Translations under genes and position numbers: made by a program
Shown here: positions 1 through 3,404 of the stretch, in pieces
Position numbering within the stretch: the stretch's first letter is position 1
Layout of the letters: each line of letters starts with the position of its first letter
Notes under the pieces: model-generated
What the model was told of the DNA's origin: nothing
Database searches by the model: none
The model's input: the letters and a program-made list of their open reading frames with translations, nothing else
Origin: Clostridiaceae bacterium
Lineage (GTDB): Bacteria; Bacillota_A; Clostridia; Acetivibrionales; Acetivibrionaceae
Length of the DNA: 6,036 bases
Assembly (NCBI GenBank): GCA_012513545.1
Contig: JAAZCB010001069.1
Coordinates: 1-6,036, forward strand
Reading direction: 5' to 3'

Positions 1-59
1 ACAAGCCTTATTATATCAGTCCTAAATTCGTCATTATACCGGTTACCCTTATTTATCAT
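1..59 (-). CDS. IS3-family transposase OrfA, N-terminal fragment cut by window edge
   Basis: This is the first 19 complete codons of an ORF starting at ATG 59-57, behind a strong GGAGGAG (72-66) with 6-base spacing. The peptide reads MINKGNRYNDEFRTDIIRLV, the typical opening of IS3 OrfA proteins (HTH_Tnp_1): a short basic tail, then Y-x-D/E-E-F-R/K leading into the first helix of the helix-turn-helix that binds the IS ends. In this family OrfA is normally joined to the DDE integrase OrfB by a -1 frameshift; that part is off the window. The call rests on 20 residues plus the IS3-like leader. Confidence 0.6.
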   Translation of the reverse strand, partial: MINKGNRYNDEFRTDIIRL

Positions 60-71
60 GTTTATCTCCTC

Positions 72-102
72 CACAGGTTTATTTTACCCTAACTTACCTG
101 TG
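72..102 (-). repeat. Inverted repeat in the IS leader next to the transposase RBS
   Basis: CACAGGT at 72-78 and ACCTGTG at 96-102 form a perfect 7-bp inverted repeat around a 17-base spacer. In a minus-strand transcript the stem ends exactly where the GGAGGAG of the transposase begins. Many insertion sequences use such a structure to limit translation from transcripts that enter from outside. Here that role is inferred from position only. Confidence 0.4.
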
Positions 103-199
103 TCCGGCAAATCGAGTATACCGCAATATGATAATCAATATATCTTTCGACTATTGCGAATTCCTCAATTATCTTTTTTGCTTCTGTCAATATATCCAT
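89..199 (-). pseudogene. Phage gene start truncated by the IS element
   Basis: A minus-strand ORF starts at ATG 199-197 behind an excellent GGGAGGGG (212-205, about 5-base spacing). It encodes MDILTEAKKIIEEFAIVERY followed by IDYH, then crosses the inferred IS boundary near 125 and stops at TAG 91-89 inside the IS leader. The native part would be about 24 codons, predicted helical and mixed-charge. I do not recognise the family, and the opening does not look like a terminase large subunit, the usual neighbour after a small terminase. The 120 bases between the small terminase stop (320) and this ATG contain no ORF or clear promoter that I can see. Confidence 0.5.
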
Positions 200-319
200 C
201 GTTACCCCTCCCAATATTTCCAGTTAATATTTTACAATTATCTTGCTTTGAAAGTATTTCCCCGAGAATTTTTATACTAAACTATATATTTGTATCTTTT
301 TATTCCATATATTAGGTAA

Positions 320-781
320 TCATTTTCCATTTCTTTTACTCATCAGCTCGTCAATCCGTTTCTGTCTTTCTTCTGCAGATAGGCTTGTTAAGTCTGTGTT
401 AAGATTTGTATTGCTGCTTTCTACTTTTTGCATATTACTATATCCATGCGCATTGTTCAAAATATGCTGAGTCATAGGTGCTGAATACTCATATAATAAG
501 CTTTTCTCAATCAAATCTGCTTCACATTCCTGGTATATCATTTTTATTGCGTCGGAAAATTCTTCATGTTCATTTTTATAACTGTTCAATGTATCTCTAT
601 GTATCCTTGCATAAGAACAAAATCCTGCTAGCGTTAAAGGCTTATCATAGTTGATTTCTTCAATAGTTTTAGTCCTGTTATTGTAGACCCTTTTAACGTG
701 ATCTTTTTGTGCATTTTTATATTCATCAAACATTTTTTCTAATTGTTTTGGAGTATAATTTTTTGGTCTTCCTGCTGGCAT
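320..781 (-). CDS. terS: Phage terminase small subunit (P22 gp3-like)
   Basis: This 153-residue protein should be the DNA-recognition subunit of the packaging motor: it binds the pac/cos region and recruits the large ATPase/nuclease subunit. The N-terminus (MPAGRPKNYT) is typical of small terminases. Residues about 47-70 (KPLTLAGFCSYARIHRDTLNSYK) match the gp3 pattern 'P-L-T-x-x-G-h-x-x-h...x-T-h-x-x-Y', the DNA-binding helical region. An oligomerisation helix follows at about 74-97, and the segment ending ILNNAHGY corresponds to the 'h-L-N-A/N-x-h-x-x-G' segment of P22-type proteins. The tail (about 135-153) is charged and contains the ERQKRIDEL pattern. The start has AGGAAGTG 5 bases upstream. 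The gene lies 17 bp after its upstream neighbour and ends in TGA. The large subunit is not seen; an IS lies just downstream. Confidence 0.88.
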   Translation of the reverse strand: MPAGRPKNYTPKQLEKMFDEYKNAQKDHVKRVYNNRTKTIEEINYDKPLTLAGFCSYARIHRDTLNSYKNEHEEFSDAIKMIYQECEADLIEKSLLYEYSAPMTQHILNNAHGYSNMQKVESSNTNLNTDLTSLSAEERQKRIDELMSKRNGK

Positions 782-798
782 ATTATCACTTCCTTTTA

Positions 799-1050
799 TT
801 ACATTCTCTCAAGCAACTCTGTAAGTTCTTTTGTCCATTCAAGCATTAATTCCTTGTTAGCTTTTATATTGTAATTAGCATAATCATTTAGAGCTCTTGT
901 TAACTCTTGTATTCTCTTTTCATAATGTAACCGTTTTGGCATTACTCCTAGTGGCTTAAATAACTTATTAAGGGAGTCTTCATATTTTTCAGCTTCTTCT
1001 TTTGTAAAACTTTTCATTTCAATTTCTTTAATACAATTACATATTTTCAT
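799..1050 (-). CDS. Small phage protein of unknown function
   Basis: This is an 83-residue, Lys/Glu-rich, mostly helical protein. It opens with a short Cys-containing segment (MKICNCIKEIEMK) and then two or three amphipathic helices, for example around residues 42-60 and 66-82. I do not recognise a domain; similar 'C-x-C-I-K-E-I-E' openings occur in small clostridial phage proteins, from memory. The start at 1050 has GAGGTG 7 bases upstream. An in-frame ATG at codon 12 is possible but has no better RBS. The gene begins only 23 bp after a strong terminator (1074-1094) and sits 17 bp before the terminase gene, so both need read-through or an unseen promoter. Confidence 0.75.
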   Translation of the reverse strand: MKICNCIKEIEMKSFTKEEAEKYEDSLNKLFKPLGVMPKRLHYEKRIQELTRALNDYANYNIKANKELMLEWTKELTELLERM

Positions 1051-1073
1051 TTCCCTTCACCTCTTTGCATAAT

Positions 1074-1094
1074 AAAAAAGAGCCTTTCGGCTCT
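1074..1094 (-). terminator. Intrinsic terminator, AGAGCC stem with GAAA tetraloop
   Basis: Read on the minus strand, AGAGCC-GAAA-GGCTCT is a perfect 6-bp stem with a stable GNRA tetraloop, followed at once by six T. It lies 15 bp after the stop of the broken gene 1309-1109 and closes that cassette. There is no T-tract on the plus side. Confidence 0.85.
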
Positions 1095-1108
1095 GTATAT
1101 TGATTTAT

Positions 1109-1309
1109 TTAATAAATGTCTAATCCGTTTTCTTTTTGATGTCTGTAGTAATTAAGTAGCATTACCATATCGCCAGGACTTATATTTTCTTCTGCATCTG
1201 CTAACCCATTTTTTGTATTATAAGTACTTAACAGTATTGTTCCATCATATTACTGTTGCGTTAACTGCATTGTTCTTCCATTGTTTATTTCCATTTCTAT
1301 TTTATTCAT
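1109..1309 (-). pseudogene. Small phage gene with an in-frame TAA at codon 20
   Basis: One reading frame runs from ATG 1309-1307 (AAGGAGG at 1322-1316) to TAA 1111-1109, 66 codons, interrupted only by TAA at 1252-1250. Before the stop it reads MNKIEMEINNGRTMQLTQQ; after it YDGTILLSTYNTKNGLADAE, and so on, ending in SPGDMVMLLNYYRHQKENGL. Both parts look like one small protein: a short beta-rich N-terminus, then a helical 'SPGDMVMLLNYYR' end that I associate with uncharacterised clostridial phage proteins. The frame is unchanged across the stop, so this is a point change rather than an indel. The lost residue cannot be deduced. The gene is in tandem with 1534-1340 and followed by a terminator. 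Sequencing error or suppression are alternatives. Confidence 0.65.
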
Positions 1310-1332
1310 TGTTATCCTCCTTTAATTATAGA

Positions 1333-1348
1333 GGGGCTTTTATGCCCC
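1333..1348 (-). terminator. Weak hairpin between two tandem small genes
   Basis: GGGGC (1333-1337) and GCCCC (1344-1348) form a 5-bp GC stem with a 6-base loop, overlapping the stop codon of 1534-1340. On the minus strand it is followed by TCTATAATTAAA, without a clean T-tract. It may be a weak terminator or processing site that lowers expression of the next gene. Confidence 0.35.
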
Positions 1349-1534
1349 AAGCTTAAATTTTATTGTTTTCTTTAACAGTTCTATATCTCCAGTTTCTATC
1401 ACATCTGTTTTAAATTGATAATAATTGCTTATTACATCTCTTGCATGATCTAATACAAATCTATCGTGTTCACTTGCTTTGTGCCCTATATGCTTCATGT
1501 ACTTTACTGCTAATAACATTGCCTTTGGATTCAT
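1340..1534 (-). CDS. Unknown small protein, first gene of a divergently controlled unit
   Basis: This is a 64-residue, mainly helical, slightly basic protein (MNPKAMLLAVKYMKHIGHKA..., ending IKFKLGA). No transmembrane segment and no motif I recognise. The start has GAGGGGG 8 bases upstream. The gene has its own promoter (TTGACA at 1596-1591 and TAATAT at 1573-1568), which faces the promoter of the Arc-like repressor on the other strand. It is therefore probably repressed by that protein. The nonsense-containing gene 1309-1109 follows 30 bp downstream. Confidence 0.7.
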   Translation of the reverse strand: MNPKAMLLAVKYMKHIGHKASEHDRFVLDHARDVISNYYQFKTDVIETGDIELLKKTIKFKLGA

Positions 1535-1567
1535 ATTAACAACCCCCTCGATTTATCTTATGAGTCT

Positions 1568-1596
1568 ATATTATCATAGTAGTTAATGACTGTCAA
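1568..1596 (-). promoter_or_regulatory. Minus-strand promoter with a perfect -35
   Basis: TTGACA (1596-1591) is a perfect sigma-A -35. It is followed after exactly 17 bases by TAATAT (1573-1568, 4 of 6 to consensus). Transcription would start near 1561, about 27 bases before the ATG at 1534. The left operator arm (1576-1591) fills the spacer between the two boxes. Confidence 0.7.
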
Positions 1597-1646
1597 TAAC
1601 TTTTTGAAAATATTTTTAACTATTGCTAAAAGTCATTAACTACTAT
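1576..1646. repeat. 16-bp inverted repeat, candidate double operator
   Basis: ATAGTAGTTAATGACT at 1576-1591 is the exact reverse complement of AGTCATTAACTACTAT at 1631-1646, with 39 bases between. Each arm lies between the -35 and -10 of one of two diverging promoters. Each arm is itself a partial dyad (AGTCATTAACT, 8 of 11 symmetric positions). The core TAACT also occurs at 1597-1601, 1617-1621 and 1637-1641, exactly 20 bp apart. This is a plausible multi-site operator for the adjacent RHH protein, which belongs to a class that binds such short half-sites cooperatively. Confidence 0.65.
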
Positions 1647-1651
1647 ATAAT
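1623..1651 (+). promoter_or_regulatory. Plus-strand promoter of the Arc-like repressor gene
   Basis: TTGCTA (1623-1628) and a perfect TATAAT (1646-1651) are 17 bases apart. The right operator arm (1631-1646) occupies the spacer and touches the -10. The expected start point is near 1658, giving a leader of about 22 bases that carries GGAGGTG at 1668-1674. The layout implies autoregulation by the encoded protein. Confidence 0.7.
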
Positions 1652-1680
1652 AACAATATAAACTTATGGAGGTGTTATAT

Positions 1681-1830
1681 ATGGCACTTAATAAAGATAC
1701 ACATGTGCAACGTAATGTTATACTTACAAAAGAGATAGACAAAAAAATAAACGATGATGCAAATAATAATCATCGTAGCATATCAAGCCAAATAGCTTAT
1801 ATATTAGACCAATATTATAAGGACAAATAA
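1681..1830 (+). CDS. Arc-like ribbon-helix-helix repressor
   Basis: This 49-residue protein has the minimal RHH layout: a short tail, a beta strand at about residues 9-15 (VQRNVIL) that would pair in the dimer and enter the major groove, helix A at about 17-27 (KEIDKKINDDA), a turn with NNNHRSIS, and helix B at about 32-47 (SSQIAYILDQYYKDK). The R-S-x-S-x-x-I pattern at the start of helix B is typical of Arc-type proteins. The start ATG has GGAGGTG with 6-base spacing. It is the only convincing plus-strand gene in the window, with its own promoter and terminator. It most likely represses both itself and the minus-strand genes 1534-1109 through the inverted repeat at 1576-1646. Confidence 0.85.
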   Translation: MALNKDTHVQRNVILTKEIDKKINDDANNNHRSISSQIAYILDQYYKDK

Positions 1831-1841
1831 GTCCTTTTTTT
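1819..1841 (+). terminator. Terminator of the Arc-like gene, overlapping its stop codon
   Basis: AAGGAC (1819-1824), loop AAATAA (1825-1830, which contains the stop codon) and GTCCTT (1831-1836) form a 6-bp stem that leads straight into a run of T to 1841. Compact and convincing. Confidence 0.85.
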
Positions 1842-1870
1842 CTGCTTATATCTCTACCAGTTCTATATAT

Positions 1871-1898
1871 CAAAACAAAAAGAGAGCCTTAGCCCTCT
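1871..1898 (-). terminator. Terminator of the RHH/acidic protein unit
   Basis: On the minus strand AGAGGGC-TAAG-GCTCTCT (1898-1881) gives a 7-bp stem with one G-U pair and a 4-base loop, followed by TTTTGTTTTG. It overlaps the stop codon of the gene ending at 1897. It converges with the plus-strand terminator at 1819-1841, leaving about 30 bases between. Confidence 0.7.
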
Positions 1899-2091
1899 AT
1901 ATATATTCGTTTCCTTCTGCTTCTATATCCTTAATCATGCTATAATGTTTTCTTATAAGATATTCTAACTCTTTTGTTTCGCTTCTTCCGTCCTTCTCTG
2001 CTATATATTTTAACATGCTTTCTATTGATGCCGAAAATCTATAGCTTTTCATTACCTTCTCTTGCTTTTTATCTGATTTAAAAGAGGGCAT
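1897..2091 (-). CDS. Probable ribbon-helix-helix protein
   Basis: This is a 64-residue protein with a basic N-terminal arm (MPSFKSDKKQEKV). A likely beta strand follows at about 15-20 (KSYRFS), helix A at about 22-34 (IESMLKYIAEKDG), and helix B from RSETKELEYLIRKHY. That spacing and the G-R-S turn fit RHH DNA-binding proteins, although the strand is less canonical than in the gene at 1681. The ATG directly follows the TAA of the upstream acidic-protein gene, so the two are translationally coupled. It may repress the palindromic promoter of its own operon (2492-2520). An antitoxin role is possible from the layout, but the partner resembles no toxin I know. Confidence 0.65.
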   Translation of the reverse strand: MPSFKSDKKQEKVMKSYRFSASIESMLKYIAEKDGRSETKELEYLIRKHYSMIKDIEAEGNEYI

Positions 2092-2442
2092 TTATTCACC
2101 CTCTTCCTCATATGGTTTTAATTCCATTAATTCATCTTCTAACTCTCCTATGTAGTTTTCGTAAAATGTAACTAAATCAGCTAAATCTTTTTCGTCAAGT
2201 TCTGCTTCAATTTCTTTGTTTGACTTATTATTTAATCTTATTTCCTCTTCATCGTCCCAGTCTTCGTACTTCTTTGCAATCTCTTCTTGATCAAAAAAAC
2301 TATCAAATTTTTCATCAAACTGGTCTCTCAAGTTACAAAGTTTTGCAAGATCACCATCAGCCTTTAAAATATTTATTGTGTCCATTACCTCTTCATACTT
2401 CTTTTTCAAACCTTCTAATTTTTCTCTTAATAATGTTGTCAT
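2092..2442 (-). CDS. Highly acidic coiled-coil-like protein, unknown function
   Basis: This is a 116-residue protein with roughly 38 Asp/Glu against about 16 Lys/Arg by hand count, and long helical stretches: residues 5-27 look like a coiled coil, and 50-115 are very acidic. It has one Cys and no transmembrane segment. No family recognised. The start has AGGGG 9 bases upstream. It is the first gene of a two-gene unit with the RHH protein at 2091-1897, behind its own promoter. Strong negative charge and small size in a phage cargo position allow a DNA-mimic or anti-defence guess, but nothing in the sequence proves it. Confidence 0.7.
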   Translation of the reverse strand: MTTLLREKLEGLKKKYEEVMDTINILKADGDLAKLCNLRDQFDEKFDSFFDQEEIAKKYEDWDDEEEIRLNNKSNKEIEAELDEKDLADLVTFYENYIGELEDELMELKPYEEEGE

Positions 2443-2469
2443 AATTTTTATCCCCTTTTCGATTTATTT

Positions 2470-2486
2470 TGTAGCTCCTTGCTACA
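2470..2486 (-). repeat. Short hairpin in the leader of the acidic-protein operon
   Basis: TGTAGC (2470-2475) and GCTACA (2481-2486) are a perfect 6-bp inverted repeat around 5 bases. In the minus transcript it would fold in the 5' leader, about 27 bases before the start codon. It sequesters a GGAG-like sequence but not the RBS in use. It could also be an operator. Confidence 0.4.
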
Positions 2487-2491
2487 TTCTT

Positions 2492-2520
2492 ATTGTATAT
2501 CATTGTTATATACAATTCAA
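2492..2520 (-). promoter_or_regulatory. Promoter of the acidic/RHH operon, overlapped by a 9-bp inverted repeat
   Basis: TTGAAT (2520-2515) and TACAAT (2497-2492) are 17 bases apart on the minus strand, a good sigma-A promoter. A perfect inverted repeat covers it: ATTGTATAT (2492-2500), 7-base spacer, ATATACAAT (2508-2516), so the arms include both the -10 and the edge of the -35. Another ATTGTATA lies at 2546-2553. This looks like an operator for an autorepressor, most simply the RHH protein made by the operon's second gene. Confidence 0.65.
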
Positions 2521-2598
2521 ATACCATATAAACCGATTTAGGTTAATTGTATAGCATTATCTTTCTTTTCCTTCCGCTTTTTCGTTTTCTCTATTGTT

Positions 2599-2688
2599 TT
2601 ATTTATTTTCTAAATATTCTATATAATTGTTGCAAGGACAAAAATAACCACTTTTATATGTACAATATAAACAAGGATTCTTATCTAT
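2599..2688 (-). pseudogene. Cys-rich mini-ORF with ATA where the ATG is expected
   Basis: The minus frame 2688-2599 is 29 codons plus TAA and reads DKNPCLYCTYKSGYFCPC after the first codon, then an aromatic/acidic tail (NNYIEYLENK). C-x2-C-x7-C-x-C resembles a tiny zinc ribbon, a common type among clostridial phage genes. A good AAGGTG (2699-2694) lies 5 bases before the codon where ATG should be, but that codon is ATA; the frame has TGA just upstream and no other start. One G-to-A change would explain loss of the start. It could instead use a rare ATA start, or be chance. Together with the promoter at 2492-2520 and the terminator at 2711-2736, it accounts for most of the 311 bases between the genes ending at 2754 and starting at 2442. 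Confidence 0.45.
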
Positions 2689-2710
2689 ATTATCACCTTC
2701 TCAAATAAAT

Positions 2711-2736
2711 TAGCCCTACCAAATTAGATAGGGCTA
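2711..2736 (-). terminator. Terminator after the Tad1/Acb2-like gene
   Basis: TAGCCCTA (2711-2718) and TAGGGCTA (2729-2736) make a perfect 8-bp stem with a 10-base loop. On the minus strand it is followed by ATTTATTTGA, a moderately T-rich tract. It sits 17 bp after the stop codon at 2754. Confidence 0.7.
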
Positions 2737-2753
2737 TAAGGAGGGAGAATTAT

Positions 2754-2954
2754 TTATTTATTATTAGTACCTAACACATTTCTTTCAATTCTGTCTTCTA
2801 CGCGCTTATTCATCCACAATAAAGCTTCTTCGATATGTGTAAGTGCTATTGCGTTTTCTCTTGTTGAGTATTCGCCTTTTTGAAAACATGACAACCTGTG
2901 TCGTACTATTTCCAGCAAATCAGTGTCAAGTATGCCATGTACCGAATCTTCCAA
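2754..2954 (-). CDS. Possible hairpin-only product from an internal TTG start
   Basis: Downstream of the premature stop, TTG 2954-2952 is preceded by AAGGTG (2968-2963) with 8-base spacing, a usable start site. The 66-residue product would contain the complete Tad1/Acb2-type helical hairpin and nothing of the beta-rich N-terminal part. Acb2 itself is essentially this hairpin, so a hairpin-only protein could still bind cyclic oligonucleotides, while a Tad1-type pocket that needs the N-terminal part would be lost. Whether it is translated is unknown. Confidence 0.4.
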   Translation of the reverse strand: MEDSVHGILDTDLLEIVRHRLSCFQKGEYSTRENAIALTHIEEALLWMNKRVEDRIERNVLGTNNK

Positions 2955-3131
2955 CTTTCTAGCACCTTTTTGAAATATTAATTCAGCATATTCTTTTTGC
3001 CCGCCTTTTTCTTCATCAATTCTTGCATCTGTTACGATATACCTATGTTATGCTCCACCAAGTCCTTTTTCGTCCATGACATATACATCATTCAATTTTT
3101 CTCTCTTTTGTATCGTTGACAACTTTTCCAT
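2754..3131 (-). pseudogene. Tad1/Acb2-like cyclic-nucleotide sponge gene with an in-frame TAA
   Basis: One frame from ATG 3131-3129 (AAAGGAAG upstream, 8-base spacing) to TAA 2756-2754 would encode 125 residues, but codon 28 is TAA (3050-3048). Before it: MEKLSTIQKR... with VYVMDEKGLGGA; after it [10 protein letters not shown], then LIFQKGARK, then the C-terminal part. That part has [19 protein letters not shown], then [18 protein letters not shown] and [17 protein letters not shown] recognise this as the helical hairpin domain shared by the phage proteins Tad1 (anti-Thoeris) and Acb2 (anti-CBASS), with its end motif 'R-x-x-D/R-R-x-x-R-x-V-x-G-T'. These proteins bind defence signal nucleotides in the cytoplasm. 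Length and order (beta-rich N-terminus, then hairpin) fit Tad1. An ATG at 3155 is in frame but has no RBS. It has its own terminator and lies just after the candidate late-promoter leader. Confidence 0.65.
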
Positions 3132-3163
3132 CTTTTTGACTTCCTTTCGTCTCATTTATTTAC

Positions 3164-3177
3164 AACAGTTACCTGTT
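3164..3177. repeat. Small palindrome upstream of the Tad1/Acb2-like gene
   Basis: AACAG (3164-3168) and CTGTT (3173-3177) flank TTAC. It lies between the leader terminator and the gene at 3131. It may be an operator or chance, and no clear promoter accompanies it. Confidence 0.25.
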
Positions 3178-3183
3178 ATATTA

Positions 3184-3209
3184 AAAAATTAACCCGGCTT
3201 AACCGGGCT
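3184..3209 (-). terminator. Intrinsic terminator of the leader region
   Basis: On the minus strand AGCCCGG-TTAAG-CCGGGTT forms a 5-bp CCCGG/CCGGG core, extended by a G-U and an A-U pair. It is followed by AATTTTTT. It lies about 110 bases after the expected start of the leader transcript and upstream of all the cargo and packaging genes. Confidence 0.75.
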
Positions 3210-3254
3210 CTCTAGGGGAGTAAAAATTTATATAAACTTTAATTATTTATCGTC

Positions 3255-3273
3255 CCCCAGGAGCAGCCTGGGG
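3255..3273. repeat. GC-rich 7-bp hairpin without a T-tract
   Basis: CCCCAGG (3255-3261), loop AGCAG, CCTGGGG (3267-3273). It is perfect, far more GC-rich than its surroundings, and not followed by T-runs on either strand, so it is not an ordinary terminator. It is flanked by two similar tracts, AGGGGAGTAAAAATTT (3214-3229) and AGGGGTAAAATTTT (3283-3296). Confidence 0.5.
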
Positions 3274-3323
3274 AATCTTCGAAGGGGTAAAATTTTGTTA
3301 AAAATTAAAACTATACTAACTAC

Positions 3324-3332
3324 ATTATAACA
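3324..3332 (-). promoter_or_regulatory. Extended -10 promoter without a -35 (candidate late promoter)
   Basis: On the minus strand TGT-TATAAT (3332-3324) is a perfect extended -10. The place for a -35 (3352-3347) reads CATACG, far from TTGACA. The GTACCGT repeats begin at that point and reach upstream, so this looks like an activator-dependent promoter. It reads towards the cargo genes and the terminase. Confidence 0.6.
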
Positions 3333-3350
3333 TAGATTATTGATTCGTAT

Positions 3351-3379
3351 GTACCGTAAATGTACCGTATTTGTACCGT
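3351..3379. repeat. Three GTACCGT direct repeats at an exact 11-bp period
   Basis: GTACCGT occurs at 3351-3357, 3362-3368 and 3373-3379 (ACGGTAC on the minus strand), separated by 4-base AT-rich spacers. The 11-bp period puts all copies on one helix face. They lie directly upstream of the -35 position of the promoter at 3324-3332, and 26 bases after the stop of the DUF1492/ArpU-like regulator gene. This suggests the binding array of the late activator. Confidence 0.65.
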
Positions 3380-3404
3380 GTTGGGACTAACCCGGGGCTT
3401 TTTC

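Larger units (their letters stand above)
1..125 (-). mobile_element. Left end of an IS3-family insertion sequence (partial)
   Basis: The minus strand encodes the start of an IS3-type OrfA at 59-1. The leader upstream of it resembles IS3 termini: a GGACAC block at 106-101, then AAGT about six bases further on, much like the terminus of E. coli IS3 as I remember it. By analogy the element would begin about 20 bases before GGACAC, at a TGCGG near position 125, which gives the 5' TG usual for the family. The right end lies outside the window, so neither the terminal inverted repeat nor the target duplication can be checked. The boundary is inferred and could be off by tens of bases. Confidence 0.6.
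3184..3317 (-). ncRNA. Candidate short leader or small RNA
   Basis: A transcript from the extended -10 promoter would start near 3317 and end at the terminator at 3184-3209, about 130 nt. The stretch has no ORF with an RBS but two strong GC-rich hairpins (3255-3273 and the terminator). Its overall layout resembles the lambda pR'-tR' leader (6S RNA), where a short RNA is made until late antitermination. Function is inferred from layout only. It could equally be an independent sRNA. Confidence 0.4.

Noticed and set aside
58..315. Plus-strand open frame of 85 codons
   Set aside because: Low-complexity hydrophobic translation of AT-rich DNA, no RBS, overlaps the IS end and a minus-strand gene start with a strong RBS.
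1897..2442. Classical type II toxin-antitoxin pair
   Set aside because: One partner is RHH-like, but the other has no toxin fold or motif that I recognise, and its strong acidity is unlike RNase or gyrase toxins. Kept only as an option.
2220..2444. Plus-strand open frame antisense to the acidic-protein gene
   Set aside because: It is the complement of a Glu/Lys-rich gene, which naturally gives Leu/Phe/Ser-rich antisense frames. No RBS.
1250..3050. Alternative genetic code with TAA as sense codon
   Set aside because: TAA ends the majority of intact genes in this window, so reassignment would extend those into their neighbours.
3210..3300. AGGGG...TAAAAATTT tracts flanking the GC hairpin as an attachment site or mini-transposon
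   Set aside because: The two tracts differ by insertions and are short; no integrase or second copy is visible.
3351..3379. The 11-bp repeats as a CRISPR or iteron origin
   Set aside because: Three 7-bp units with 4-base spacers are far too short for CRISPR. No replication initiator gene or A+T unwinding layout supports an origin; position at a promoter fits an activator array better.
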